Assembly: GCF_002760245.1 (NCBI RefSeq)
Contig: NZ_ASCA01000007.1
Coordinates: 1-64,000 of the forward strand
Direction: 5' to 3'
DNA from: Streptococcus suis YS161
GTDB lineage: Bacteria; Bacillota; Bacilli; Lactobacillales; Streptococcaceae
Length of the DNA: 64,000 bases
The translations under genes were made by a program, and so were the position numbers. The notes under the pieces are model-generated. The model was not told the origin of the DNA. It was given only the letters and a program-made list of their open reading frames with translations, and searched no databases. Within the stretch, counting starts at the first letter, position 1. Every line of letters starts with the position of its first letter. Below are positions 7,182-16,754 of this stretch, piece by piece.

Positions 7182-7210
7182 TTGACTTGATAGACCTACC
7201 GATGTATAAT
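7182..7210 (+). promoter_or_regulatory. Promoter of a small convergent RNA
   Basis: TTGACT (7182-7187), 17-bp spacer, TATAAT (7205-7210). It points towards the terminator at 7288-7335 with no coding region between, and lies back-to-back with the response regulator promoter (minus-strand TATAAT at 7146-7151). Confidence 0.75.
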
Positions 7211-7216
7211 AAACAT

Positions 7217-7335
7217 AGAAAAAGGTAGTTGCTGGAAACAACTACCCCTTGCAGAACCGTTTAAGACGGTGGCTTGTTATAAATTATTAAAAAATAACCG
7301 TGAACTCGCCAAAGTTATAGACGGTTATTTTTTTG
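7217..7335 (+). ncRNA. Putative antitoxin RNA of a type I toxin-antitoxin locus
   Basis: A transcript of about 119 nt is predicted between the promoter at 7182-7210 and the terminator at 7288-7335. It can fold into a GGTAGTTG...CAACTACC hairpin and an ACCGTTTAAGACGGT hairpin. Its 3' end is convergent with, and complementary to, the 3' end of the holin-like toxin mRNA on the other strand. This is the usual layout of Firmicute type I modules with small hydrophobic toxins. The role is inferred. Confidence 0.6.
7288..7335. terminator. Bidirectional terminator shared by toxin mRNA and antitoxin RNA
   Basis: An 11-bp stem (AAAATAACCGT 7291-7301 with ACGGTTATTTT 7321-7331) flanked by A/T runs on both sides, so it can end transcripts from either direction. 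Confidence 0.8.
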
Positions 7336-7349
7336 TCGTTTTTACCAAT

Positions 7350-7439
7350 TCAAGCAATAACATCACGAGAGCGATAAAAGAAAAACTGGATGACTGTACC
7401 AGCTACAAAAATGAGTGTTAGCCACTCAAAGGTTGACAA
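7350..7439 (-). CDS. Holin-like small toxin (type I), 29 aa
   Basis: TTG-initiated reading frame M(TTG)STFEWLTLIFVAGTVIQF ending FFYRSRDVIA. A single hydrophobic helix follows an MSTFE-type N terminus, typical of the putative holin-like toxin family. GGAGAGGGGG precedes the TTG by 7 nt. Such peptides insert into the membrane and are silenced by a convergent antisense RNA, here 7217-7335. The second locus (16755-16859) also starts with TTG-TCA and shares leader sequence, which supports the start choice. It is too short for ordinary ORF calling. Confidence 0.7.
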   Translation of the reverse strand: MSTFEWLTLIFVAGTVIQFFFYRSRDVIA

Positions 7440-7760
7440 TGATAGACCCCCTCTCCGTCAGATTCGGAGGATTTGCAGAGTAGAACAAAAAGTTCCATTC
7501 CACTTCTCTTAATTCGCGTCAACATCTCAGCGCAGTGGTTGATTGGCAGATTTGTTCGTGCTTCGCACTCCAAATCTGACCTATACGACTGTTGCGAACA
7601 AGTTCGCTCCATTTCCAACCTCAAAATGTTCACTGAACCTTTTGAGCTGTGCGGGGGCGGTAAAACGAACTCGTTTTCTACTAGTTGAGTTCTGTACCGC
7701 TCCCACCTACCTTTCAGAAATTAGAGCCACCGTCTTTACTTTTCTGCAAAAACTATTATA
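7440..7760 (-). other. Long leader of the holin-like toxin mRNA, with an apparent inserted segment
   Basis: On the minus strand a TATAAT (about 7755-7760) is followed by a leader block at about 7690-7735 (CGGTGGCTCTAATTTCTG, then AAAGGTAGGTG). This matches the leader of the second toxin (16680-16710). There the block lies about 75 nt before the TTG start; here it is about 290 nt before. The extra roughly 220 bp (about 7462-7685) has no convincing gene: the overlapping frames on both strands lack ribosome binding sites. It looks like an inserted repeat or miniature element. Confidence 0.5.
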
Positions 7761-7796
7761 GCATATTTAATAAAGAATTGTAGTCCAATTCACACA

Positions 7797-7823
7797 TCAA
7801 AAAACCAGCCTACTTGGGCTGGT
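7797..7823 (-). terminator. Terminator of the rel-dtd operon
   Basis: ACCAGCC (7804-7810) pairs with GGCTGGT (7817-7823), followed on the minus strand by a T-run. It overlaps the stop codon of the 61-aa gene. Confidence 0.8.
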
Positions 7824-7995
7824 CTTCTTGTAGTCGCTCTTTTAGACGACGACGGTACAAAATCTGCGAAGGAATGAAGTAAAGAAGACTTGCCAGAATA
7901 ATCCAGCGTTTGTCTATGCCACTAAAATAAATTGCCACCATCAAAAGAAAGGCAAGAAGCAAATAAAAGAAATGATTGGTCAACAACTTTTTCAT
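7810..7995 (-). CDS. Small two-helix membrane protein (61 aa)
   Basis: MKKLLTNHFFYLLLAFLLMV, then a second hydrophobic stretch (ILASLLYFIPSQ) and a basic tail with RRRLKERLQ. ATG 7995 has GGAGG 6 nt upstream. It lies 61 bp downstream of dtd and is probably the last gene of the rel-dtd transcript. Function unknown. Confidence 0.65.
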   Translation of the reverse strand: MKKLLTNHFFYLLLAFLLMVAIYFSGIDKRWIILASLLYFIPSQILYRRRLKERLQEDQPK

Positions 7996-8056
7996 CAGAC
8001 ACCTCCACATTTTCTTGATAGTAGTATATCAAATTAGACCTTGAATGTATAGAGGT

Positions 8057-8500
8057 CTAGCGATTTTTCGTATCCAAAACAATGGTCACCGGTCCATCAT
8101 TGACCAGACTGACCGCCATATCCGCCCCAAAAATACCCACTTCAACAGGCACAAAGGCTGACAAGGCTTGGTTAAAAGCATCATAGAGTTGGCTGGCTAG
8201 GGCAGGAGCCGCCGCTCCTGTAAAAGCAGGGCGATTGCCTTTTTTGGTATCCGCAAACAGGGTAAATTGGGAAATGGATAAAATCTTGCCCCCTATATCT
8301 TGAACCGACTTGTTCATCTTGCCTGCCTCATCTGAAAAAATCCGCATATTGACGATTTTTCGAACAGCATAGTCTAGGTCTTCCTGGCTGTCATCTGGTC
8401 CCACACCGACTAGGAGCAAAAGTCCCTGTTCAATTTGCCCATTGATACTTCCGTTGATGGTCACACTGGCCTGTGATACACGTTGTAATACAATTTTCAT
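8057..8500 (-). CDS. dtd: D-aminoacyl-tRNA deacylase
   Basis: A 147-aa cytoplasmic enzyme that hydrolyses D-aminoacyl-tRNA (and Gly-tRNA-Ala), preventing D-amino acid entry into translation. It has the family motifs SQFTLFAD (about 77-84) and the Gly-cisPro loop [11 protein letters not shown] near the C terminus. The length matches the family. The ATG is 1 nt after the rel stop, so it is co-translated with rel, an arrangement common in Firmicutes. Confidence 0.96.
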   Translation of the reverse strand: MKIVLQRVSQASVTINGSINGQIEQGLLLLVGVGPDDSQEDLDYAVRKIVNMRIFSDEAGKMNKSVQDIGGKILSISQFTLFADTKKGNRPAFTGAAAPALASQLYDAFNQALSAFVPVEVGIFGADMAVSLVNDGPVTIVLDTKNR

Positions 8501-8501
8501 C

Positions 8502-10703
8502 TTATCCGTTGGTCCTTTTCACTGAGTAAACTTCTGGCACTGATTTGATCTTGTCCACCAGACTAGTCAAGGTTGCCAAATTGGAAATACCAAAGGAAAC
8601 GTGGATGGTCGCAAACTTCATATCCTTGGTTGGCTGGGCATTGACTGAAGAAATATTCTTGCTAGCATTGGTCAAGACCTTGAGAACATCATTGAGGAGA
8701 CCTGAACGGTTGAGACCGTAGATGTCAATATTTGCCATGTATTCCTTGGTCGAATTTTCATCCTCCCAACCGACATCAATCAGGCGGACATCATAGTTTT
8801 CTTGACTCTTGAGGTTCATACAGTCTACACGGTGAACGGCTACCCCACGCCCCTTGGTGATGTAGCCAACAATTTCATCGCCAGGTACTGGATTACAACA
8901 CTTAGCAATCCGAATCAGCAGCCCTGACGCTCCTTCAATCACCACACCACCTTCGTGACGAATTTTCAAACTATCTTTGTTATCGTGCTTGACTTCACCA
9001 CCGTTGACCAATTCGTCCGCGGCAGCCTTTGCCTTAGCCCGCTCAGCTTCCCGGCGTTCTTTCTCTGTCAGACGGTTAAAGACGGACACGGCAGAAACTT
9101 CTCCAAAACCAACCGCTGCATAGAGAGCCTCATCGGTTTTATAGCTGGTCTTTTGCAGGACCTCGTCCATATGGCGACGGTCCAGGTATTGGTTGGGAAC
9201 GTAGCCATTTTCTTGGAGTAGGTTCTGAAGCATCTCACGTCCTTTTGAAACAGACAATTCCTTGTCCTGATTCTTGAAGAACTGCTTGATTTTATTACGG
9301 GCCTTGTGAGTTTTAACCAAGTTGACCCAGTCACGACTTGGACCGAAAGAGTTGGCAGAGGTGATGATTTCCACCTGATCGCCCGTCTTGAGCTTGGTCG
9401 TCAGAGGCACCATACGGCCGTTGACCTTGGCACCTGTCGCTCGCTCACCGACCTTGGTATGAATTTCATAAGCGAAATCAATCGGTACAGAATCCTTTGG
9501 CAATTCACGCACAGCACCATCTGGCGTAAAGACGTAAATACGTTCTGTAAAAATATCGTCCTTGACAGAATTTACAAAGGTTTGCGCATCCCCAGCCCCT
9601 TCTTGGAGTTCAATCAGGTTGTTGATCCAGCGCAACTCTTTTTCGCTGGCAGTTGCCTTGCCACCACGCTTGTAGGCCCAGTGAGCTGCCACCCCGTATT
9701 CCGCAACCTGATGCATTTCCACCGTCCGAATTTGGAACTCGATTGGACCTTTTGGTCCATAGACTGTCGTATGGATGGACTGGTAGCCATTGGCTTTTGG
9801 ACTGGCAATGTAGTCCTTGAAACGACCCGGCATCGGCTTCCATAATTCATGGATGTAGCCAAGCATGGCATAGACATCACTTGGTGTATCCATCAAGCAA
9901 CGGATAGCAGTCAGATCATATAGTTCGTCAAAACGCTTTTTCTTGTCATGCATCTTTCGATAGATGGAGTAGATATGCTTGGGACGACCGTAAATCTGAC
10001 CAATCAGATGGCGCTCCTCTGTGTATTCCCTCAACTTGTCGACGACTTCATTGACCAACTCTTCCCGTTCGCGTCGTTTCTCCCTCATCATGTGGGTAAT
10101 CTTGTAGAACTCAACTTCATTGAGGTAACGGAAGGACATGTCTTCCAATTCCCACTTGATAGAGGAAATACCTAGACGGTGGGCAAGCGGTGCATAGATT
10201 TCCATTGTTTCACGTGAAATCCGTTCCTGCTTGTCCTTGCGCAAGTGCTTAAGGGTCCGCATGTTGTGAAGACGGTCTGCCAGTTTAACCAGAATGACCC
10301 GCATGTCTTGGGACATGGCTATCAGCATGTTGCGGTGGTTTTCAGCTAGTTGCTCCTCATGTGACTTATACTCAACCTTGCCTAACTTGGTTACACCACC
10401 GACAATATGGCGAACCTCCGGGCCAAATTCAGCTTCCATATCGTCCAGTGTTACCTCAGTGTCTTCTACTACGTCATGCAAGAATCCGCAAGCTACGGTT
10501 ACCGCATCTAGCTTGAGCCCTGCCAAAATCCCTGCCACTTGGATAGGGTGGACAATGTAGGGTTCACCTGATTTACGAAATTGAAGTTTATGAGCTTCAG
10601 TAGCATAGTTCAAAGCTTTCTCAACAAAGGCCACATCATCAGCTGGAAGATAGCTTGCTGTCAGTGCAACAACTTCCTCGCCAGTGTAATTGATTTCTTT
10701 CAT
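8502..10703 (-). CDS. rel: Bifunctional (p)ppGpp synthetase/hydrolase
   Basis: A 733-aa long RSH protein. N-terminal HD hydrolase domain ([15 protein letters not shown], then [12 protein letters not shown] at about 75-86), synthetase domain ([25 protein letters not shown]), TGS domain (about 390-450: [27 protein letters not shown] split over this stretch) and a C-terminal ACT domain. It makes and degrades the stringent-response alarmone. Both catalytic halves look intact, as expected for the single long RSH of streptococci (often called relA). It heads the operon with dtd. Confidence 0.97.
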   Translation of the reverse strand: MKEINYTGEEVVALTASYLPADDVAFVEKALNYATEAHKLQFRKSGEPYIVHPIQVAGILAGLKLDAVTVACGFLHDVVEDTEVTLDDMEAEFGPEVRHIVGGVTKLGKVEYKSHEEQLAENHRNMLIAMSQDMRVILVKLADRLHNMRTLKHLRKDKQERISRETMEIYAPLAHRLGISSIKWELEDMSFRYLNEVEFYKITHMMREKRREREELVNEVVDKLREYTEERHLIGQIYGRPKHIYSIYRKMHDKKKRFDELYDLTAIRCLMDTPSDVYAMLGYIHELWKPMPGRFKDYIASPKANGYQSIHTTVYGPKGPIEFQIRTVEMHQVAEYGVAAHWAYKRGGKATASEKELRWINNLIELQEGAGDAQTFVNSVKDDIFTERIYVFTPDGAVRELPKDSVPIDFAYEIHTKVGERATGAKVNGRMVPLTTKLKTGDQVEIITSANSFGPSRDWVNLVKTHKARNKIKQFFKNQDKELSVSKGREMLQNLLQENGYVPNQYLDRRHMDEVLQKTSYKTDEALYAAVGFGEVSAVSVFNRLTEKERREAERAKAKAAADELVNGGEVKHDNKDSLKIRHEGGVVIEGASGLLIRIAKCCNPVPGDEIVGYITKGRGVAVHRVDCMNLKSQENYDVRLIDVGWEDENSTKEYMANIDIYGLNRSGLLNDVLKVLTNASKNISSVNAQPTKDMKFATIHVSFGISNLATLTSLVDKIKSVPEVYSVKRTNG

Positions 10704-10887
10704 TTACTTCTCTCCCTAACTATTTCCTATTATTCTACCATTTTCACGAAAAAAAGAAAAAGGAATCTAACATAAGACTACTAATTACAAACAATCCAAA
10801 CCAAGTTCAGATTCGGCGAACGTTCCTTTTTTTATTGTTTTTCTTACTATTTTCACTTGTTTTTCAATCAAACGTTCAGAATTAGTC

Positions 10888-10916
10888 TTGATTTTTGCAT
10901 TCCTTAGCTGTATAAT
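10888..10916 (+). promoter_or_regulatory. Promoter of the sntA-like gene
   Basis: TTGATT (10888-10893), 17 bp, TATAAT (10911-10916); 41 bp before the ATG at 10958, which follows an AATGGAGG ribosome binding site. Confidence 0.75.
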
Positions 10917-10957
10917 GATTGTAGAAGATTATTACAAAAAGAAAATGGAGGATTCTT

Positions 10958-13513
10958 ATGAATTTTCGTTTCAGTAAGTGTGCCGTAGCGCTCACACTAG
11001 CTTTGCTGGCTAGCACCAACACCGCCCTTGTCTCTGCTGAAGAAACTGGTACAGAGACCCCAGTCGTAAATGCTGAAGCAGTACAAACAGAAACGAGCAG
11101 CACCGTTGTCGCAACGGGAACTGAAACCGCTCCTTCTGAAACAGTTGCCCCAACAGTGGAGTCTGCCCTAGCTACTGAAAATCCAGCAAGCGCTGAAACA
11201 ACGACTGAAACCAGCACTCCAGTGAGCGACACAGCAACTAGCGACGAGACAACAACTTCTGCAACCGAAACACGCGCAGCAACGACCGAGACAACAACTC
11301 CTGTTGAAGGCCAATCCGTCGATGTCCGCATCCTTGCTACAACGGACCTTCATACCAACTTGGTCAACTACGACTATTACCAAGACAAGCCTGTGGAAAC
11401 ACTCGGTCTGGCAAAAACGGCCGTTCTAATTGAAGAAGCAAAGGCTGAAAATCCAAACGTCATCCTTGTGGATAATGGCGACACCATCCAAGGAACACCG
11501 CTTGGAAATTACAAGTCTCTTATTGATCCAATTGAAGAGGGCGAACAACACCCTATGTACACTGCCTTGGATACGTTGGGCTTCGATGCCGGTACCCTCG
11601 GCAACCATGAGTTCAACTACGGATTAGACTATCTCCGCAAGGTCATTGCTACAGCAGGCATGCCACTACTTAACGCCAATGTTCTCGACCCTACAACCAA
11701 GGACTTCCTCTACCAGCCTTATACCATCATTGACAAGACCTTTACAGATACGACTGGCAAGGCTGTTAGCCTGAAAATCGGAATTACAGGTATCGTTCCG
11801 CCTCAAATCCTCAACTGGGACAAGGCCTATTTGGAGGGCAAGGTGATTGTTCGCGATGCAGTTGAAGCTGTTCGTGACATTGTTCCTGTTATTCGCGAAA
11901 ATGGCGCAGACGTCGTTCTAGTTCTTTCTCACTCAGGTATCGGTGATGACCAGTATGAAGTCGGCGAAGAAAATGTCGGTTACCAAATCGCCAGCCTGTC
12001 TGGAGTTGATGCGGTCATCACAGGCCACTCCCACGCAGAATTCCCAGGAACAGCTGAAAAACCAAGTTTCTACGCTAAATATGCTGGCGTGGACGACACA
12101 AATGGTAAAATCAATGGTACTCCTGTCACTATGGCTGGAAAATACGGTGACCACCTTGGTGTGATCGACCTTAACCTGACCTATACTGACGGTAAATGGA
12201 CCACAACTTCTAGCAAGGCTGCCATCCGCAAGATTGACACTAAGTCATCTGTGGCAGACAGCCGTATCGTTGACCTTGCCAAAGAAGCCCATACCGAAAC
12301 CATCAACTATGTCCGCCAACAAGTCGGTGAAACAACTGCACCAATCAACAGCTTCTTCGCCTTGGTGCAAGACGACCCATCTGTTCAAATCGTCAACAAT
12401 GCCCAAATCTGGTATGCAAAACAGCAGCTAGCAGGAACGCCTGAAGCTGGCCTACCAATCCTTTCTGCAGCGGCCCCATTCAAGGCTGGAACCCGTGGCG
12501 ACGCGACTGCCTATACCGATATTCCTGCTGGACCAATCGCTATCAAGAACGTAGCAGACCTCTACCTCTACGATAATGTCGCGGCTATTTTGAAGGTCAA
12601 CGGTGCCCAACTAAAAGAGTGGTTGGAAATGTCCGCAGGTCAGTTCAACCAAGTAGATCCAAACTCTACAGAACCACAAAATCTCATCAATACTGACTAT
12701 CGTACCTACAACTTCGATGTCATTGACGGCGTAACCTATCAATACGACATCACCCAGCCAAACAAGTACGACCGCAGCGGTAAGGTGGTTAACGAAACTG
12801 CCAGTCGTGTTCGCAACCTTCAGTACAATGGACAGGCTGTCACAGATGAACAAGAGTTCATCGTGGTGACCAACAACTACCGTGCAAATGGTACCTTCCC
12901 AGGTGTCAAAGACGCCTCTGTCAACTACTTGCTCAATCTGGAAAACCGCCAAGCGATCATCAACTACATCATCGCTGAAAAGGTCATCAACCCAACAGCA
13001 GACAATAACTGGACCTTTACCGATAGCATCAAGGGCTTAGACCTCCGCTTCTTGACGGCAGATCGTGCAAAAGACTTGCTAGCGGATCAAGAAGGTCTGG
13101 TTTACCTCCAAGCCTCTACTGAAAATGAAGGTTTCGGTGAGTTCCGCTTTGTCTATACCGAGCCAAAAGTAGTGACACCTCCAACTGGTCAAACAGATAC
13201 CAATACGAACACATCAACTGGTCAAACTGGCGTTCAAATCACACTTCCATCTGGTCAGGTCATTACTCTTCCAGCTGAAAAAACAGCAGCACCCACACCA
13301 AAACACAAGCTGGCGACTACAGTTACAACACCTATTTCTACAGCTACTTCTGCATCTGTAGCTGTATCAACTGAGCCAGCTACAAAACCGACTACTTCTC
13401 AAACAAATGCAAAATCACTTCCTGCTACTGGTGAGGCAAGCTCCATGCTCAGTCTTCTTGGCTTCAGCCTGATTGGTTTTGTTGGTGCATTCCGCAAGAA
13501 AAAAGCAAACTAA
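10958..13513 (+). CDS. sntA: Cell-wall anchored 2',3'-cyclic-nucleotide phosphodiesterase/3'-nucleotidase (CpdB/SntA-like)
   Basis: An 851-aa surface enzyme. Signal peptide (1 to about 28, ending ALVSA), a Thr/Ser/Glu-rich spacer (29-118), then a metallophosphatase domain with the dinuclear metal motifs TTDLHTN (Asp130, His132), DNGDTIQG, GTLGNHEFNYG and GHSHAEFP. A 5'-nucleotidase C-terminal domain follows. It ends in the sortase signal LPATG, a hydrophobic helix and RKKKAN. CpdB-type proteins hydrolyse extracellular cyclic dinucleotides and 3'-nucleotides; SntA of S. suis is of this type and has been linked to virulence. The symbol is by resemblance. The gene is monocistronic, or reads into the acetyltransferase downstream. 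Confidence 0.85.
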   Translation: MNFRFSKCAVALTLALLASTNTALVSAEETGTETPVVNAEAVQTETSSTVVATGTETAPSETVAPTVESALATENPASAETTTETSTPVSDTATSDETTTSATETRAATTETTTPVEGQSVDVRILATTDLHTNLVNYDYYQDKPVETLGLAKTAVLIEEAKAENPNVILVDNGDTIQGTPLGNYKSLIDPIEEGEQHPMYTALDTLGFDAGTLGNHEFNYGLDYLRKVIATAGMPLLNANVLDPTTKDFLYQPYTIIDKTFTDTTGKAVSLKIGITGIVPPQILNWDKAYLEGKVIVRDAVEAVRDIVPVIRENGADVVLVLSHSGIGDDQYEVGEENVGYQIASLSGVDAVITGHSHAEFPGTAEKPSFYAKYAGVDDTNGKINGTPVTMAGKYGDHLGVIDLNLTYTDGKWTTTSSKAAIRKIDTKSSVADSRIVDLAKEAHTETINYVRQQVGETTAPINSFFALVQDDPSVQIVNNAQIWYAKQQLAGTPEAGLPILSAAAPFKAGTRGDATAYTDIPAGPIAIKNVADLYLYDNVAAILKVNGAQLKEWLEMSAGQFNQVDPNSTEPQNLINTDYRTYNFDVIDGVTYQYDITQPNKYDRSGKVVNETASRVRNLQYNGQAVTDEQEFIVVTNNYRANGTFPGVKDASVNYLLNLENRQAIINYIIAEKVINPTADNNWTFTDSIKGLDLRFLTADRAKDLLADQEGLVYLQASTENEGFGEFRFVYTEPKVVTPPTGQTDTNTNTSTGQTGVQITLPSGQVITLPAEKTAAPTPKHKLATTVTTPISTATSASVAVSTEPATKPTTSQTNAKSLPATGEASSMLSLLGFSLIGFVGAFRKKKAN

Positions 13514-13529
13514 ACATAGATAAAAGTCG

Positions 13530-13560
13530 AGAGTTTGGGTCTACCAAACTCTTGTCTTTT
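13530..13560 (+). terminator. Probable terminator after the sntA-like gene
   Basis: A 9-bp perfect stem (AGAGTTTGG 13530-13538 with CCAAACTCT 13544-13552) followed by TGTCTTTT. The T-run is short, so some read-through into the acetyltransferase gene is likely. Confidence 0.6.
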
Positions 13561-13572
13561 GAAAGGACGACC

Positions 13573-14097
13573 ATGTTTGACACCTTCCCTACTCTACAAG
13601 CCGACTCCTTCCAGCTGCGAAAAATCGAGGAAACAGACCTCGAGGACCTGTGGGAAATCTATTCCAATCCCATTCATTTTCAGATGACACCCAATACTTC
13701 CACGCAAAACAAAGAAACCCTCCGCAAACGCATTGGGCATTTTCAGAGGGATTTTGATAAGAAAAAACGTTTGCTCTTGGGGCTGGAGCACCAAGGGAAA
13801 TTGATTGGCGTTTTGGAAGTCTTTGACTACAAGAAACGGTCTGCGTCGGTGACCATTGGCTATCGGCTTCACCATGCCTTCTGGCATCGTGGTCTGGCTA
13901 GTCGAGCAGTCAGTCTGCTCTGCCATTTCCTACTAGAAGAATGTCCGATAACAACAATCGTCGCCCTTGTCCTACCGGAAAACCAAGCTTCTCAGCAAGT
14001 GCTCCTGAAAAATGACTTTCAACAGGTCGGGCAAGTTGAGGAGGTCTGGAAGGGCTTGGGGCAGGTCAGCCTCTTGCAGTTTGAACGAAAACAGTAA
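13573..14097 (+). CDS. GNAT family N-acetyltransferase (RimJ/RimL-like)
   Basis: A 174-aa cytoplasmic protein beginning MFDTFPTLQADSFQLRKIEE, the N terminus of RimJ/RimL-type acetyltransferases. The acetyl-CoA binding region is around IGYRLHHAFWHRGLASRAV, followed by VLPENQASQQVLLKNDF. ATG 13573 has GAAAGGA upstream and is preferred over the ATG at 13552, which lies in the terminator hairpin. The substrate (a ribosomal protein N terminus, or another amine) is unknown. Confidence 0.85.
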   Translation: MFDTFPTLQADSFQLRKIEETDLEDLWEIYSNPIHFQMTPNTSTQNKETLRKRIGHFQRDFDKKKRLLLGLEHQGKLIGVLEVFDYKKRSASVTIGYRLHHAFWHRGLASRAVSLLCHFLLEECPITTIVALVLPENQASQQVLLKNDFQQVGQVEEVWKGLGQVSLLQFERKQ

Positions 14098-14122
14098 AAA
14101 CCAGGGAAATCCTGGTTTTTTT
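14096..14122. terminator. Bidirectional terminator
   Basis: AAAAACCAGG / CCTGGTTTTT stem with a GAAAT loop and T-runs on both strands, between the convergent acetyltransferase and DUF554 genes. Confidence 0.88.
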
Positions 14123-14837
14123 ATACAAAATAACTCCAAATCACCGCGATGAGAATAGCTGGCAACATATTGGCCACGCGAATCTTTTTGTCCCAAACGA
14201 TATTAACGCCGACACAGAAGATGAGGGCGGAGCCGATAAAGGAGAGATTGGCAAGGGCTTGATCCGTCATCAGAGGCTCAATCAAGCGAGCCAAAAGGGT
14301 GACCGAACCTTGAAAAATCAAGACTGGTACTGCTGAAAATCCTGCTCCCTTACCCAGACTTGCTGTCATGATAAAGATGATGATAAAGTCCAGAATGCTC
14401 TTAATGGTGAGGAGGGTATAATCTCCCGTCAAGCCGTCTTGGATAGAGCCAATAATGGCCATGGCTCCGATACAGACAGTCAGAGAGGCGGTCAAAAAAG
14501 CATCTAAAAACTGAGAGTCCTGTCCGTTTCCTGACTTTTCTCGGAGCCAGATTCCCAGACTCTCAAACCAACCTTCGATATGCAGGACTTCTCCTAAAAA
14601 TGTCCCGAAGGCTAGGCTCAATACAAAAAGCATAGTGTTCTGGGTGACCAGTTGACCATTTTCCACTCTTAAAAGACCTGCTAGCGTTCCAGAAATCCCT
14701 AAAAATAGAATGGCAACCCCGCTGGCCAAGGTTAGACCAGATTGATGCCGTTCTTTCAGTAAATGTCCAAACCAAGACCCTATCAAACCTGCTAGGGCAA
14801 TGGCCACCGTATTGATAATCGTACCTAAGGCAAACAT
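14121..14837 (-). CDS. DUF554 family membrane protein
   Basis: A 238-aa protein with about six to seven hydrophobic helices. It starts MFALGTIINTVAIALAGLIG and contains the conserved LGISGTLAGLL, CIGAMAIIGSIQDGL and DFIIIFIMTASLG stretches of DUF554 (YdfK-like). Function is unproven; a transport role is assumed for the family. It follows rsmE by 3 nt and ends the prmA-rsmE operon. Confidence 0.85.
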   Translation of the reverse strand: MFALGTIINTVAIALAGLIGSWFGHLLKERHQSGLTLASGVAILFLGISGTLAGLLRVENGQLVTQNTMLFVLSLAFGTFLGEVLHIEGWFESLGIWLREKSGNGQDSQFLDAFLTASLTVCIGAMAIIGSIQDGLTGDYTLLTIKSILDFIIIFIMTASLGKGAGFSAVPVLIFQGSVTLLARLIEPLMTDQALANLSFIGSALIFCVGVNIVWDKKIRVANMLPAILIAVIWSYFV

Positions 14838-14840
14838 ATA

Positions 14841-15587
14841 CTACCTCAACAATTCCGTCGCGTAGCTAATGGCAGAAAGGGCGTAGAGTGGAGCCGTCTC
14901 TGCTCGTAAGATACGAGGTCCTAGACCTGTTTTGACCGCTCCTGCTCCTTCGAAAGCAGCTACTTCCTCAGGCGACACACCTCCTTCTGGACCGACGATG
15001 ACTAGAACTGATTGGCCGATTTCTAAGCCAGATAAGATTTTCACCAGGTTGGCTTGTTCACCCTCTTTAGCGGCTTCTTCATAGGCTAGGATAATCTGGT
15101 CAAATCCTGCCAGCTGAGCTAGAAAATCCGCTTTTTTCTCAAATAATCGAACAGCTGGAATGCGATTGCGTTTGCTTTGCTCGGCTGCGCCTTGGGCAAT
15201 TTTTTCCAACTTTTCTGCTTTTTTGGCTAACTTTTTACCGTCCCATTTGACAACGGACCAATCCGCTGGAAAGGCCCAGAGGGCTGCCATGCCCAATTCC
15301 GTTGCCTTTTGGGCGACAAATTCGAGCTTATCTCCTTTTGGAAAGCCCATGGCGATGGTCACGGAAACGGGTAATTCAACATTGTCTGCCAATTCTTCGA
15401 TGATCTCAACAGATTGGCTCTGGCTGTCCACTACCCGTGCCAAGCGTTTGATGCCGTCATCAAAGACCAGGACAATCTGGTCGTCTGCCTGCAATCGCAT
15501 AACAGAAAACATATGCTTGGCAGTGTCCTTATCGGTAATCTGGAAAATGCCCTGCGGTGCTCTGCCATTGACAAAATACTGCTGCAT
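14841..15587 (-). CDS. rsmE: 16S rRNA (uracil(1498)-N(3))-methyltransferase
   Basis: A 248-aa SPOUT-fold methyltransferase that methylates U1498 of 16S rRNA using S-adenosylmethionine. N-terminal PUA-like part starts MQQYFVNGRAPQGIFQIT. The C-terminal knot carries VGPEGGVSPEEVAAF and LGPRILRAETAPLYALSAI, the SAM-binding signature. Normal family length. It lies 1 nt downstream of prmA, the usual pairing in Firmicutes. Confidence 0.96.
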   Translation of the reverse strand: MQQYFVNGRAPQGIFQITDKDTAKHMFSVMRLQADDQIVLVFDDGIKRLARVVDSQSQSVEIIEELADNVELPVSVTIAMGFPKGDKLEFVAQKATELGMAALWAFPADWSVVKWDGKKLAKKAEKLEKIAQGAAEQSKRNRIPAVRLFEKKADFLAQLAGFDQIILAYEEAAKEGEQANLVKILSGLEIGQSVLVIVGPEGGVSPEEVAAFEGAGAVKTGLGPRILRAETAPLYALSAISYATELLR

Positions 15588-15588
15588 C

Positions 15589-16542
15589 CTAGCCTCCGAT
15601 CACACCTGAGCGGTCAGCTGTTTTCTTGAAGATACAGCAATTCCACTCGCCCTGAATCATGTGGGTTTCGAGGAAGAAGCCTGCCGCCTCCGCAGATGCA
15701 CGCACCATGTCCCACTTGTCCGCGATGATGCCGCTCATAATCAGGTAGCCCTCGTCCTTGACCAGACGGTAGGCATCCTCGGTCAGATGGATGAGAATGT
15801 CCGCCAAGATGTTGGCAACAATGACTTCCGCTTTAATGTCTACGCCACGAAGCAAATCGCCCTCTGCGACATGAATATTGCTAGTATTGGCATTGAGGTC
15901 AATGTTTTCCTGGGCCACACGCACCGCCACTTCATCCAAGTCATAGGCGTAAATCTCCTTGGCACCCAAGAGAGAACTTGCAATGGAGAGAACGCCTGAA
16001 CCTGTACCGACGTCGATGACCGTTTCACCACCACGCAGGACCTGAGAAAGAGCAAAAAGGCTCATCTTAGTGGTCGGGTGGGTTCCTGTACCGAAAGCCA
16101 TGCCTGGATCCAGACAGATAATCTTCTCACCAGCAGTCGCCTCGTAGTCCGTCCAAGACGGCACAATGGTCAAATCGTGGGTAATGCGGGCTGGCTCATA
16201 GTATTTCTTCCAGTTGTCCGCCCAGTCTTCCTCTGCCAGTTCCTGACTTTCTAGGCTGACCTGACCCGTTTCCAAGCCAAAGCCTGTCAAATCCGCCAAA
16301 CGAGCCGCCAAGTCTGCCTTAACTTCCTCAATATCCACAGTATCAGGATAATAGGCCGTAATCGCAATCATATCTGACTGCTCTACCTCGGGATAGAGCT
16401 CGCCGAAACGGTCTTCCTGCCCCACATAGTCAGCCGAGTCGCTAATGGCCACTCCCTGACTACCCGTTTCAATCATGAGATTTGAAACTGCTTCTTCTGC
16501 ATCACGATGCACGTGAATCGTTAATTCTTGCCATGAGTTCAT
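15589..16542 (-). CDS. prmA: Ribosomal protein L11 methyltransferase
   Basis: A 317-aa class I SAM methyltransferase that methylates ribosomal protein L11. The SAM motif [20 protein letters not shown] (about 179-198) is followed by the acidic loop YDLDEVAV and [10 protein letters not shown], the catalytic-region motif of PrmA. The N-terminal L11-binding domain starts [19 protein letters not shown]. First gene of the prmA-rsmE-DUF554 operon, with a consensus-like promoter at 16584-16612. Confidence 0.96.
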   Translation of the reverse strand: MNSWQELTIHVHRDAEEAVSNLMIETGSQGVAISDSADYVGQEDRFGELYPEVEQSDMIAITAYYPDTVDIEEVKADLAARLADLTGFGLETGQVSLESQELAEEDWADNWKKYYEPARITHDLTIVPSWTDYEATAGEKIICLDPGMAFGTGTHPTTKMSLFALSQVLRGGETVIDVGTGSGVLSIASSLLGAKEIYAYDLDEVAVRVAQENIDLNANTSNIHVAEGDLLRGVDIKAEVIVANILADILIHLTEDAYRLVKDEGYLIMSGIIADKWDMVRASAEAAGFFLETHMIQGEWNCCIFKKTADRSGVIGG

Positions 16543-16583
16543 GTTTGTTTTCCTTTTCTTTTCTATGTGTCAATCACTGTATT

Positions 16584-16612
16584 ATTGTACCGATTTCTAG
16601 CCCATTTTACAA
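16584..16612 (-). promoter_or_regulatory. Promoter of prmA
   Basis: Minus strand TTGTAA (16607-16612), 17 bp, TACAAT (16584-16589), 42 bp before the prmA ATG. Confidence 0.7.
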
Positions 16613-16754
16613 GCTAATGTTATAAGGTAAGTAAAATCAAAATAATTTTCGAATAAATGAAATGACAGGAAAATCTGAGCGGTGGTTCTGATTTCTGAAA
16701 GGTGGTGGTGCCTATGCAAATAGACACAAAATCCAACGGAAAGGAGAACCTAAT

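Noticed and set aside
7418-7761. Three overlapping 71-72 codon frames on both strands
   Set aside because: They lie in the toxin leader, lack ribosome binding sites and match no family; the region is better read as an untranslated inserted segment.
9306-9845. 179-codon plus-strand frame inside rel
   Set aside because: Antisense shadow of a well-supported gene, without ribosome binding site or recognisable domains.
10882-11331. 149-codon Val/Ser/Ala-rich frame opposite the start of the sntA-like gene
   Set aside because: It is the complement of the Thr/Glu-rich repeat-like spacer; low complexity, no ribosome binding site.
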